Shown piece by piece: positions 1 through 8,012 of a stretch of 34,500 nt of DNA. Within the stretch, counting starts at the first letter, position 1, and each line of letters opens with the position of its first letter. The notes under the pieces were generated by a model. It was not told the origin of the DNA, did not search any database, and worked only from the letters and a program-made list of their open reading frames with translations. The stretch spans positions 1 through 34,500 of the forward strand of contig JAHDHG010000007.1 of the NCBI GenBank assembly GCA_020631435.1, written 5' to 3'. The position numbers were made by a program, and so were the translations under genes. This DNA comes from Bacteriovoracaceae bacterium (GTDB taxonomy: Bacteria > Bdellovibrionota > Bacteriovoracia > Bacteriovoracales > Bacteriovoracaceae).

Positions 1-534
1 ATTTTGATAAGAATCAATATTTGTTAATTGATCAAAAGCTCTAATAAATCCCTCACTGGTTCCAAGAATTGTTTCAATTTGCTTTGTTCTTGAAAAGTCT
101 ACATCTATGACTGGATATCTTAATCCAGCATCATCTCTAAATTGCAATGCTCCAGTTCTGGTGATTTCTACTGACCCAATCCTAGGGGTAAGTTTGTTTT
201 TAAATTCAGCAGAGCAATCAAGAATGATATCAAAGTTATCTTGAATTTCACCATGATCTATCTCAACATTTATTCCTGCTTCTCTTATAATATTAGCAGC
301 ATCTTCATCTACTGGAAGAAAGCTTAAATTCGTAACTGTAATGTCTGCTCCTGACCTAGAGAGTACCTCAATTTTTTTAGCAGTTTCCATTGTAAGGGGG
401 GTATTATTTAATATTTTGATCCCTTTTAGAGGTTCATTTTTAGAATAATATTCAATCTGTTGATTTAAGAAATAATTATCATTTGGTTCGTAAACATCAT
501 TAAGTTTTTTAAAAGAGGCAAAATTATAATTCAT
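1..534 (-). CDS. Adenosylhomocysteinase-like protein, partial (C-terminus beyond window)
   Basis: The 178 N-terminal residues read as one open frame from an ATG at 534 to the window edge. They resemble the N-terminal half of S-adenosyl-L-homocysteine hydrolase, the NAD-dependent enzyme that cleaves SAH to adenosine and homocysteine. The block LKGIKILNNTPLTMETA matches the region that normally reads HMT-x-x-TA. Later stretches VEITRTGAL and DFSRTKQIETILG match the substrate and Lys/Asp regions. The His of the HMT motif appears to be Pro here, and the Lys/Asp segment is one residue shorter, so this looks like a divergent family member, perhaps not a true SAH hydrolase. The NAD-binding domain lies outside the window. 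The gene diverges from the 553 gene with only 18 nt between start codons and has a good sigma-70-type promoter directly upstream. Family assignment is fairly sure; enzymatic function is not. Confidence 0.6.
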   Translation of the reverse strand, partial: MNYNFASFKKLNDVYEPNDNYFLNQQIEYYSKNEPLKGIKILNNTPLTMETAKKIEVLSRSGADITVTNLSFLPVDEDAANIIREAGINVEIDHGEIQDNFDIILDCSAEFKNKLTPRIGSVEITRTGALQFRDDAGLRYPVIDVDFSRTKQIETILGTSEGFIRAFDQLTNIDSYQN

Positions 535-541
535 AGATTAT

Positions 542-570
542 ATTATAGATAAGTGAAGAAAATTAAACAA
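542..570 (-). promoter_or_regulatory. Sigma-70-type promoter for the SAHH-like gene, apparently leaderless
   Basis: On the minus strand TTGTTT (570 to 565) is followed by exactly 17 nt and TATAAT (547 to 542). The ATG at 534 lies 7 nt beyond the -10 box, so transcription should start at or next to the start codon. The -35 box lies inside the first codons of the divergent gene. No Shine-Dalgarno sequence is present. Assignment is by consensus match and spacing only. Confidence 0.6.
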
Positions 571-2022
571 TTTACTATTTTTATATTTACTTACTTTTTA
601 ATAACTTCTTTAAATGCTCAAAAAAAAGATGATCTAATTTATAAATATTCAAAAAATAGAGTGAAAAAAGGAGTTAATTTAATTAAGAGTGAAAATCTTG
701 AGATTAAAAAAATACCTAAAGCTATCCCCAAAAAAAATGATCAAAAAAATGAGATTGTATTAAACAAAAAAAAGGAAGAAGATATAGTTTTTTTTGATTA
801 TACGAAGAAAGAAAGCGAAAATTCTTCAGAAATTGACTCTATCATTGAAGAGCTTAAATCAAAAAAGAAGAAAGAGGCTAAGATAAATGCTTTTGTAAAT
901 ATTAAATCAAGTCTTTTCTTTTTTGATAAGAGGAAATCTAAAGTTTTTGATAATTATTTCATTGAAAATTTTGAAAATTCAGAAACATATAATTCTGCCA
1001 AGGGTAAAGTGGAGATTCCGTATACCTTAAACTCTGATAATTCATATAAAAATTTAGTAATAAAGTCATTAGATACTGTTCCCGTCATAGTAAATGTTAA
1101 GATTAAAAAGAAAACTAAATTGAATTACTCAATTCCAGTATTTGACTCTGTGAGTTTCAAAGATTATTTACCTGAAGATATTAACTATAATTATGGTTTT
1201 TTGCTTTTAGAATTAGAAAAGTTTAAACCACAAAAAATAAGCTCTAAAAGTTCTACTGCTTGTAAATATTATTTCGATCATTCATTTAGGGAACAAAAAA
1301 ATATAAAAGATGCAAAGTTTGTTCTTTTATGTTTTGAGAATGGCATGAGAGAGATTAATTTTTTTGATAAACTTAACAAATTTAAAATACGTAGTTTTAT
1401 TCAAGAAGGGCATGTAAGATATGAAAAGATCTCTTTAAAAAAATCAAATAATATAATCATTATGAATTATGAAAATGGACAACCGTTAGATGTTGAAGAA
1501 GAGAATTTCAGATATTTTCTAGACTTTTCAAAACCGATAAAAAAAAGCATTAATGCTTATATGTTTGAAAGGGTTCTTGTTAATAAACATAAGAAGCCAG
1601 CATACCTAATGAATCTTGGTGGTAAGAAGTTAATGGTCATTGGAAAAAAAAAATATATGTCAAAAATACACCTTACTGATGAAAATAAAATTAAAAAGAT
1701 ATTCAAAAGAATTGATGCTAAGTGGAATAATAAAAGTTGCCTTATTGAGTTAAATGCTAAGAATGACTTAAAGTTTATTGAGTATGGAATTCTTGGAAAA
1801 GCTACGAGAAGTAAAGATGATTGGGATATTACAGAACTAGCAGCTGACTTTATAGTTCAAAATAAATATAATATTGGGGATAATCTAGAAAGAGGCAGTT
1901 TAAGATTTTATTATTATTTTGAAGGAATAGGTCAAATTAATCTTACTTTAAACTATAAAGATAATTCTCAAGATTTCTTATCTTATAATTGTATGAATGA
2001 GTATATTTCAGAAAAGATATAA
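553..2022 (+). CDS. Secreted protein of unknown function
   Basis: This 489-residue protein starts at a GTG and has a typical Sec signal peptide (Lys-rich n-region, hydrophobic core about residues 7-20, likely cleavage after LNA at about 22). Residues 28-105 are a Lys/Glu/Asn-rich low-complexity stretch, probably a disordered linker. The remaining 380 residues look globular, with a few Cys (in ACKYY, LLCFE, SCLIE and YNCMN) and a C-terminal part rich in aromatic, beta-prone segments such as GSLRFYYYFEG. I recognise no family. The start is favoured because it gives the signal peptide directly; no ribosome binding site is visible, and a TATTAT sits 6 nt upstream. It ends 36 nt before ligA. Likely periplasmic or outer-membrane associated; function unknown. 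Confidence 0.75.
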   Translation: MKKIKQFTIFIFTYFLITSLNAQKKDDLIYKYSKNRVKKGVNLIKSENLEIKKIPKAIPKKNDQKNEIVLNKKKEEDIVFFDYTKKESENSSEIDSIIEELKSKKKKEAKINAFVNIKSSLFFFDKRKSKVFDNYFIENFENSETYNSAKGKVEIPYTLNSDNSYKNLVIKSLDTVPVIVNVKIKKKTKLNYSIPVFDSVSFKDYLPEDINYNYGFLLLELEKFKPQKISSKSSTACKYYFDHSFREQKNIKDAKFVLLCFENGMREINFFDKLNKFKIRSFIQEGHVRYEKISLKKSNNIIIMNYENGQPLDVEEENFRYFLDFSKPIKKSINAYMFERVLVNKHKKPAYLMNLGGKKLMVIGKKKYMSKIHLTDENKIKKIFKRIDAKWNNKSCLIELNAKNDLKFIEYGILGKATRSKDDWDITELAADFIVQNKYNIGDNLERGSLRFYYYFEGIGQINLTLNYKDNSQDFLSYNCMNEYISEKI

Positions 2023-2058
2023 TGGTTAATAAAGATCTATTTTGATAAAATTCCACAG

Positions 2059-3957
2059 ATGAGTAAATCTAAAATTAAAAATTTGGAAAAGGAAATATTA
2101 AAGCATAAAGAGCTTTATTATAAGGGTTTTCCAGAGATATCTGACCAGGAATATGACGAGTTGGAGAATGATCTACGCTTATTAGACCCAAGCAATAGAG
2201 TCCTTCAAATTGTAGGTGTAAAAGTTATATCTAATAAAAAAATCAAACATGATTCACCGATGCTCTCTCTTGATAAATGTTACGAGATAAAAGATTTACT
2301 TAAATGGAAAAAAGAATTTGATTTAATTAGTACCTTAAAGATTGATGGATCGAGCTGTTCTCTTTTATATAAAGATGGAAAATTTGAGTTAGCAAAAACT
2401 AGGGGTGATGGGTCTTTTGGAGAGGATATTAGTAATAAAACTATTTATATAAATAATATACCCAGAAATATTAATGAAAAATCAAAAATAGAAATCAGAG
2501 GTGAGATTTATTGTACTGAAGATAATTTTATTAAATTAAAAAAAGAAATGAAAGAAGTTGGGCTTCCTGAACCAAGTTCTAAAAGAAACATAGTTGCTGG
2601 TATTCTTGGAAGAAAAGAATATATTTATCTCGCAAAATATTTATCTTTTTGTGCTTTTGAGTTGGTATCTACTTTAGATATGAACCTTGAAGAAGAAAAA
2701 TTATATTTTTTAAAAAAAGAAAAGTTTGATATTCCTGATTATTTTAAGATTAAAAGTCATCAAGAGGTAGAACAAGAAATTAAAAGATTGGAAGATTTTT
2801 TAGAAAATGGAGATTATTTAGTCGATGGCCTTGTTTTTACCATTAATAACTTAGATGTTCATGAAGAGCTCGGTAGCACAAATCATCACCCAAAATATAA
2901 GATGGCATTTAAGCTTGCTGGAGAAAAAAAACAATCTGTAATTAAATCAATAGAGTGGAATGTGAGTCGTAATGGTGTTTTAACTCCTGTTGCCAATATT
3001 GAACCAGTTGATCTTAGTGGAGCTATGATTTCAAATGTAACATTACATAATCTGGGGATAGTTCAAAAAAATAATCTTAAAGAAGGTGACCAAATTGAGA
3101 TTATTAGATCAGGCGAAGTGATTCCCAAATATTTAAAAACGATAAAAGAATCTAAGAAAAGATTTAGTATACCCAAAAAGTGTCCTTCTTGTGATGAGAA
3201 AGTAAATATCGATGATATAAGGCTTAAGTGCATAAATGAAAAGTGTCCAGATAAAGTAGTTGAAGAAATAAATCATTATATAAAAATATGTAATATTGAA
3301 GATCTATCAGATAAGAGGATTAGAGAAATGATTTCTAAAAAAATAGTTTCTTCTATTCCCGATTTGTATGATCTAAACATTGAGAAATTACTAACTTTGG
3401 ATAAAACAAAAGAAAAGCTAGCTAACAAGCTTTTTAACAATATCCAGGAAGCAAAGAAAATTAAGCTTTCTAAATTTTTATCTGCAGTTGGAATAGATGG
3501 TGTTGCGGAAAACTCAGCTCAAAAAATTATAGATTCTGGATTTAATACTATTGATAAATTTAGGAAATTGAAAATAGATGATATAATAGAGATTGACGGG
3601 TTTGCCGAAAAGTCAGCAGAGAAAATTGTCGAATCACTCAGGATAAAATCTGAAGTTATAGATCAAATCTTAAATAAGGGTATTAGCTTTACTAGAGGAG
3701 AAGAGATTGTTGATAACTTAAATGGAAAATCTTTCTGTATCACAGGAAAACTATCGAGAGGCCGTTCCGAAATTGAAAAAGATATAAAGAAAAATGGTGG
3801 AAAGGTTACTTCATCAGTATCAAAGAACTTAAATTATTTAATATGTAATGAGGAAAGTTCTAATTCAAGTAAATATGTTAAAGCAGAGAAATTGAATATT
3901 TCAATTATCACTGAGCTTGAATTGATGGAGTTGATAAATGGAGAAAATTCAGCATGA
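2059..3957 (+). CDS. ligA: NAD-dependent DNA ligase LigA
   Basis: LigA seals nicks in duplex DNA during replication and repair, using NAD+ to adenylate an active-site lysine. The 632-residue protein shows the family order. The N-terminal Ia region contains ISDQEYDELEN. The adenylation domain has the KIDG motif with catalytic Lys94 and TRGDGSFGED after it. An OB fold follows, then a four-Cys zinc finger (C375, C378, C391, C396), helix-hairpin-helix repeats (about 440-535) and a C-terminal BRCT domain (about 553-628, GKSFCITGKLSRGR). It is about 40 residues shorter than E. coli LigA, with all domains present. There is no ribosome binding site; instead TGATAAAAT, an extended -10-like element, ends 7 nt before the ATG. 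The last 20 nt overlap radA in another frame, implying translational coupling of two DNA maintenance genes. Confidence 0.95.
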   Translation: MSKSKIKNLEKEILKHKELYYKGFPEISDQEYDELENDLRLLDPSNRVLQIVGVKVISNKKIKHDSPMLSLDKCYEIKDLLKWKKEFDLISTLKIDGSSCSLLYKDGKFELAKTRGDGSFGEDISNKTIYINNIPRNINEKSKIEIRGEIYCTEDNFIKLKKEMKEVGLPEPSSKRNIVAGILGRKEYIYLAKYLSFCAFELVSTLDMNLEEEKLYFLKKEKFDIPDYFKIKSHQEVEQEIKRLEDFLENGDYLVDGLVFTINNLDVHEELGSTNHHPKYKMAFKLAGEKKQSVIKSIEWNVSRNGVLTPVANIEPVDLSGAMISNVTLHNLGIVQKNNLKEGDQIEIIRSGEVIPKYLKTIKESKKRFSIPKKCPSCDEKVNIDDIRLKCINEKCPDKVVEEINHYIKICNIEDLSDKRIREMISKKIVSSIPDLYDLNIEKLLTLDKTKEKLANKLFNNIQEAKKIKLSKFLSAVGIDGVAENSAQKIIDSGFNTIDKFRKLKIDDIIEIDGFAEKSAEKIVESLRIKSEVIDQILNKGISFTRGEEIVDNLNGKSFCITGKLSRGRSEIEKDIKKNGGKVTSSVSKNLNYLICNEESSNSSKYVKAEKLNISIITELELMELINGENSA

Positions 3958-5290
3958 GTGTCAGTCTTGTGGATATGTTGTACCTAAATGGCTAGGACAT
4001 TGTTCCAAGTGTAATTCGTGGAATTCATTTCTCGAAATCAAAGAAGTCTTAAAAAAGAAAAAATTAAAGAATACAAAATATAAAAAATTACCAGATGTTG
4101 TTTCTGCTGATAATTTAAAGATAAAAACGAATATAAAAGAATTGGATAGAGTTCTCGGAGATGGATTAACTCTAGGTTCATTGATTTTGATAGGTGGATC
4201 TCCTGGAGTAGGAAAATCTACCCTTTTATTAAATATGGCCTATGAAATTTCAAAATCATTTCATGAGAAGAAAATCTTTTACGTCAGTGGAGAAGAGAGT
4301 GAATCTCAAGTGAGCCAGAGGTCAAAAAGATTAGATATAAATTCTGAAAACATTTATTTTCTAAATGAAACATCACTTGAAGAAATAAAGATATCAGCAG
4401 ATAAGTTAAAGCCAAGCATCTTAATTATAGATTCAATACAAACGACTTACTCTGAGGATTTAAATAGTTCTCCAGGGAATATTTCTCAGATTAGACTCGT
4501 CACAAATGAGATAATGAATTATTGCAAAAAAAAGAGAATAACTACCTTTATAGTTGGACATATTACGAAAGATGGATCTTTGTCAGGTCCAAAAGTATTG
4601 GAGCATATGGTTGATACTGTTTTATACTTCGAAGGAGATAAAGAAAATGACCTTAGAATACTAAGGTGTATTAAAAATAGGTTTGGATCAACTGATGAAA
4701 TAGGACTTTTTGAAATGACTCAAAAAGGAATAAAATCTTTAAATGACCCATCAGAAATGTTTATTGATGCAAATTTAAAAAAAAGCTTCGGAAGGTCTAC
4801 AGCAGCTATTCTTGAAGGATCAAGAGTTATATTTATTGAATCTCAAGCTTTAGTAAATGAAAATAAGTTCTCAAATGGTAGAAGAACCACACAGGGGTTT
4901 GACTCTAATAGGTTGTCGATGTTGGTTGCAATAATTGAAAAATATTTCAATATATCACTTTCATTTTTTGATATTTTTGTAAATATTGTTGGAGGTATTA
5001 AGATAGCTAAAAAGGAGCTTGATTTAAGTATTATTGTTTCAATTTTAAGCTCTTACTTTAAAACCCCAATAGATCCACATTGCTTATTCATGGGTGAAGT
5101 TGGCCTAACAGGTGAAATAAGAAAGCTTCATAAAATGGAAAAAAGAATTAAAGAAATTGAAGCCTATAACTATTCAACCTTAGTGACCGGAAACTATAAT
5201 TTAACTTTTGAATCTAAAAAAATAGTAATTCAAAAAATAAACTTAGTTTCCGAACTAAACAATTTTTTTCCTAAATTCTTGGAGAGCTAA
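3938..5290 (+). CDS. radA: DNA repair protein RadA
   Basis: RadA is a RecA-like hexameric ATPase that promotes branch migration and processing of recombination intermediates. The 450-residue protein has the N-terminal C4 zinc finger (C8, C11, C22, C25), a Walker A motif GGSPGVGKST (86-95), a Walker B strand ILIID (161-165), the RadA signature KNRFG (246-250) and a C-terminal Lon-like domain with the typical GEVGLTGEIR segment. Length matches the family. The start is an ATG inside the end of ligA, preceded by GGAG in the ligA coding sequence, so translation is probably coupled. Its 3' end overlaps the convergent small lipoprotein gene by 20 nt. Confidence 0.95.
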   Translation: MEKIQHECQSCGYVVPKWLGHCSKCNSWNSFLEIKEVLKKKKLKNTKYKKLPDVVSADNLKIKTNIKELDRVLGDGLTLGSLILIGGSPGVGKSTLLLNMAYEISKSFHEKKIFYVSGEESESQVSQRSKRLDINSENIYFLNETSLEEIKISADKLKPSILIIDSIQTTYSEDLNSSPGNISQIRLVTNEIMNYCKKKRITTFIVGHITKDGSLSGPKVLEHMVDTVLYFEGDKENDLRILRCIKNRFGSTDEIGLFEMTQKGIKSLNDPSEMFIDANLKKSFGRSTAAILEGSRVIFIESQALVNENKFSNGRRTTQGFDSNRLSMLVAIIEKYFNISLSFFDIFVNIVGGIKIAKKELDLSIIVSILSSYFKTPIDPHCLFMGEVGLTGEIRKLHKMEKRIKEIEAYNYSTLVTGNYNLTFESKKIVIQKINLVSELNNFFPKFLES

Positions 5291-5420
5291 TTTCTCTCTC
5301 TTGTTTTTCAGGAAATGTTTCTTCAAATTTTTTAAATTCAGCTGAATGATCTCTTGTTTTCACGAGCGAGCAGCTAAAAGTTGTCAGTAGAAAAAGTAAA
5401 AAAAGAATTGCTTTTACCAT
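5271..5420 (-). CDS. Small lipoprotein, 49 residues
   Basis: A short frame runs from ATG at 5420 to TAG at 5271. The product begins MVKAILFLLFLLTTFSC: a Lys in the n-region, a long hydrophobic core and a lipobox-like TFSC with Cys17. About 32 charged, probably unstructured residues follow. A strong Shine-Dalgarno sequence (AAGGGGGG, about 5-7 nt before the ATG) supports real translation. If processed, the mature lipopeptide would be very short, like the small entericidin-type lipoproteins, but I see no sequence similarity to a named family. The gene lies antisense between radA and the HAD gene and overlaps the radA end by 20 nt. It could be a third cistron after glpK and the HAD gene, or have its own promoter in the 79 nt between. 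Confidence 0.65.
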   Translation of the reverse strand: MVKAILFLLFLLTTFSCSLVKTRDHSAEFKKFEETFPEKQEREISSPRI

Positions 5421-5437
5421 GATATCCCCCCTTGGGT

Positions 5438-5466
5438 GAGTGACTATCTCTTTTAGAATATCACTC
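5438..5466. repeat. Imperfect inverted repeat between the HAD gene and the small lipoprotein gene
   Basis: GAGTGA (5438-5443) and TCACTC (5461-5466) are inverted arms, extended by TAT/ATA after one mismatch, with a loop of about 10 nt. On the plus strand it is followed by CCTTTTATTT and could be a weak radA terminator. On the minus strand it lies in the leader of the small lipoprotein gene and could instead be a regulatory stem. Confidence 0.4.
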
Positions 5467-5499
5467 CCTTTTATTTAATATCGGTAGGGGCATTTTTTT

Positions 5500-6306
5500 C
5501 TAAACAGAAAATTTGTAATTATCTGATGATACTTGTATGAATTTTAAATTTGGCATATAGATTTGATCAGAAATTTTATCTCCGATCATGATTGAATTGT
5601 TTATATCTATTTGATATTTAAGGATTGATTTGTTGATTAAACCAGGTTGGGGTTTTCTATAAATGCTAGGAAAATTATACGGCTGCAGTGCTTCTAAATG
5701 ATAGGGGCAATAATAACAATCTAAAAAGGTTATCCCTTTTTTTCGATAATATTTATTTAATTCAATCATTCCATTATTAAATTCTTCTTCTGTATAAAGA
5801 CCTCTTCCAATGCCAGATTGATTCGTAATGATTATAAATTCATAACCTTTGTCCTTGGCATTTATCAGTGAAGGTAAAATATTTTCAATATATGAAAAGT
5901 TTTTATATGGGTAATTTGTATCTTTAACTAAGACACCATCCCTATCTAGAAAAACTATTTTTTTTAGATTTTTTGAATTCTCTATTGGAAATCCAAAATA
6001 ATCCTTAGGGTCTAAAGTGTTACTTTGGTTAGTTTTTATTAAACCGGAGAATGATAAACCATCATGTGTATTAGGCTTTAAGCTAAAGTTTTTATCTAGT
6101 AAATATTTTTCAGCATTGCTTTCTATTAGTGACAAAGAGCAGGAATTTATAGGTGAATTTTCAAGAAAGTAATTAATTGAATCTTCATTAAGATAATCGT
6201 CTTTTATAAAAAGAAATTCATTACTTTTAAATTTATAAGTGATTTTTTTTCTATCTATAGAAACATTGTTACTTATAAAAATATTTTCTTTTGAAGTTTC
6301 TTCCAT
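5500..6306 (-). CDS. HAD-superfamily phosphatase, GmhB/HisB-N-like, with N-terminal extension
   Basis: The C-terminal 155 residues are an HAD-IIIA phosphatase of the D,D-heptose 1,7-bisphosphate phosphatase / histidinol phosphatase type. VFLDRDGVLVKD carries the nucleophile Asp121 and acid Asp123. TNQSGIGRG (161-169), RKPQPG with Lys218, and IGDKISD with Asp243 complete the catalytic motifs. The zinc loop is incomplete: CYYCPYH (C197, C200, H203) is present, but the Cys pair usually found just before RKP is absent (SIYRKP). About 115 N-terminal residues show no domain I recognise and are extra compared with GmhB (about 190 residues). The ATG lies 34 nt inside the end of glpK, so the two are probably co-translated. 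A sugar or glycerol phosphate may be the substrate, but this is open. Confidence 0.75.
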   Translation of the reverse strand: MEETSKENIFISNNVSIDRKKITYKFKSNEFLFIKDDYLNEDSINYFLENSPINSCSLSLIESNAEKYLLDKNFSLKPNTHDGLSFSGLIKTNQSNTLDPKDYFGFPIENSKNLKKIVFLDRDGVLVKDTNYPYKNFSYIENILPSLINAKDKGYEFIIITNQSGIGRGLYTEEEFNNGMIELNKYYRKKGITFLDCYYCPYHLEALQPYNFPSIYRKPQPGLINKSILKYQIDINNSIMIGDKISDQIYMPNLKFIQVSSDNYKFSV

Positions 6307-7751
6307 TGATCCTTTTTTATTTTTAAATATTCTGTTTGCTCTTCTTTGAATTCTTGATCAAGCTCCCAAAAATTTTTAACTTCATTAATAGATATTTTGC
6401 CTAATCCTATCAAAGATCCAAGAATTGAACCAAAAGCAGTTGTTTCTATGTTTTGTGGTCTTTTTATATTGGAATTTAAGATTGATGATTGAATTCTCAT
6501 CAGATAATCATTTTTAGATGCGCCACCATCAACATTAATAGAGTGAATTTTTTTATTAAAATCAGATTCAAATGCATGAATTAAATCCATGATTGAAAAT
6601 GCAACTCCCTCTAATGTTACTTTTGAAATATCTGAAATATTTGTACTTCTTGTTAATCCTAAAATACTTCCTTTGGCTTCTGGTTTCCAAAATGGACTTC
6701 CTAAGCCTGTAAGGTATGGAAAGAAAATTAAATCTTTAGTGTTTTCATCTAAGCTGTTTAAAGTTAGATTTTCAATTTCTTCAGATTTTTTAAAAAATTT
6801 TAAGTTATCTCTTAAAAATTGAACGGCAGCACCTGCAATAAAAGAGCTACCTTCTAGGGCATAATTTGTATCTTCCTTATTTTTATATGCAACGGTAGAA
6901 AGTAATCCAGCATTAGAATGAAAGATATTTGTTCCAGTATTTAATAATGCAAAAGCCCCTGTACCATAAGTGCATTTTATATCACCTTCTTTAATGCAAG
7001 CTTGACCAAATAAAGCAGATTGTTGATCACCAAAAAGACAAGTAATTGGGATTCCGTCGGGTAAAAAATTTAAGTTTTCTGTTAACCCGAAATGATCGAA
7101 AGTGTTTTTTATTTCTGGTAAATTTTCTTTTGATATTGAAAGAAAATCCAATGCCTCACCTGACCACTGTGAAGTTTCTAGATTCATTAACAATGTTCTT
7201 GAAGCATTTGTAGGCTCAGTAAAAAATGACTTGTGATTAGTTAGTTTGAATAAAAGATAGGTATCTATAGTTCCAAAGCATAAGTTATTTTTATCTTTTT
7301 CTTTTTGCACTTTTTTAGAATTTTCTAAAAACCATTTTATTTTTGTTCCACTGAAATATGGATCTAAAGGAAGACCATTTGTTTTCTTAAGATTATATTG
7401 AGATGAATTCTCTTTACACCAGCTAATGGTTCTTTTGTCTTGCCAGACAATGGCCCTTTCAATGGGATTTCCTTGTTTTGTGAAGGCGCAAGTAGTTTCT
7501 CTTTGATTAGTAATACCTATTGAAATAATTTTTTTTGGATTAATTTTCAATTCATTAATTAATTCTTTTGTACAATTCTCAACAGTATCCCAGATTTCGT
7601 CTAAATCATGTTCTACCCAAGATGTTTTTGGATAATATTGCTTAAATTCTTGATTCTTGCTTCCAATAATTTTCTTTGATGAGTAATCAAAAAACATTAT
7701 GGTAGTACCTGTTGTTCCTTGATCTATAGATAGAACTATTTCTTGATTCAT
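6273..7751 (-). CDS. glpK: Glycerol kinase
   Basis: GlpK phosphorylates glycerol to sn-glycerol-3-phosphate with ATP in the cytoplasm, feeding lipid synthesis and catabolism. The 492-residue protein has the FGGY-kinase hallmarks: phosphate-binding loop SIDQGTTGTT (8-17), YPKTSWVEHD, NQRETT with WQDKRT, GLGSPFWKPEAKG near residue 350 and the C-terminal signature beginning VDGGASKNDYL. Length is standard for the family (about 500). No glpF transporter or glpD dehydrogenase is adjacent. Upstream by 26 nt is the small pilin-like gene, and the HAD phosphatase gene overlaps its end, so these three probably form one transcript. Confidence 0.95.
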   Translation of the reverse strand: MNQEIVLSIDQGTTGTTIMFFDYSSKKIIGSKNQEFKQYYPKTSWVEHDLDEIWDTVENCTKELINELKINPKKIISIGITNQRETTCAFTKQGNPIERAIVWQDKRTISWCKENSSQYNLKKTNGLPLDPYFSGTKIKWFLENSKKVQKEKDKNNLCFGTIDTYLLFKLTNHKSFFTEPTNASRTLLMNLETSQWSGEALDFLSISKENLPEIKNTFDHFGLTENLNFLPDGIPITCLFGDQQSALFGQACIKEGDIKCTYGTGAFALLNTGTNIFHSNAGLLSTVAYKNKEDTNYALEGSSFIAGAAVQFLRDNLKFFKKSEEIENLTLNSLDENTKDLIFFPYLTGLGSPFWKPEAKGSILGLTRSTNISDISKVTLEGVAFSIMDLIHAFESDFNKKIHSINVDGGASKNDYLMRIQSSILNSNIKRPQNIETTAFGSILGSLIGLGKISINEVKNFWELDQEFKEEQTEYLKIKKDQWKKLQKKIFL

Positions 7752-7777
7752 TAAAAAATTATGATGAACTTATTTTA

Positions 7778-7981
7778 TTATTTCAACTTTAGATTTTGAT
7801 CGGTTACCACATTTGCAACCTGAGCCCAAATTTGTCTAATTTGTTTATGTACCAGAGTGTGAAATGAAATAGAAATTAAAGAAATCACGAATAATAACAT
7901 GATATATTCAAGTATAGCTTGACCTTTTTTGTTAAGAATTTGTGATTTCTTTAATTTTTGTAAAACTTTTCCAAGCTTCAT
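7778..7981 (-). CDS. Small Flp-pilin/TadE-like membrane protein
   Basis: The 67-residue product starts at ATG 7981. It has a short basic leader ending in NKKGQAILEYIMLL, which fits the class III (Flp/TadE-type) prepilin pattern G-Q-A-x-x-E-Y followed by a hydrophobic helix (about residues 26-46) and a short polar tail. The frame is open further upstream to 8137, but that extension would overlap the divergent thioredoxin gene and lacks coding character, and a TATAAT lies 6 nt before 7981, so the short start is preferred. In Flp/Tad systems such proteins are processed by a prepilin peptidase and form surface fibres or pseudopilins. No other Tad genes are in the window. It probably heads a transcript with glpK. 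Confidence 0.65.
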   Translation of the reverse strand: MKLGKVLQKLKKSQILNKKGQAILEYIMLLFVISLISISFHTLVHKQIRQIWAQVANVVTDQNLKLK

Positions 7982-7987
7982 ACGATA

Positions 7988-7993
7988 ATTATA
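7988..7993 (-). promoter_or_regulatory. -10 element, likely leaderless start of the pilin-like gene
   Basis: TATAAT on the minus strand ends 6 nt before the ATG at 7981 with no Shine-Dalgarno sequence. The -35 position (about 8011-8016) matches poorly, so the call rests on the perfect -10 and its placement. Confidence 0.4.
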
Positions 7994-8012
7994 ATAAGGA
8001 TAAGGACTTAGT

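Noticed and set aside
5480-5500. ACCGATAT on the minus strand as a FliA -10 box for the small lipoprotein
   Set aside because: The expected TAAA -35 half-site is missing at the right distance.
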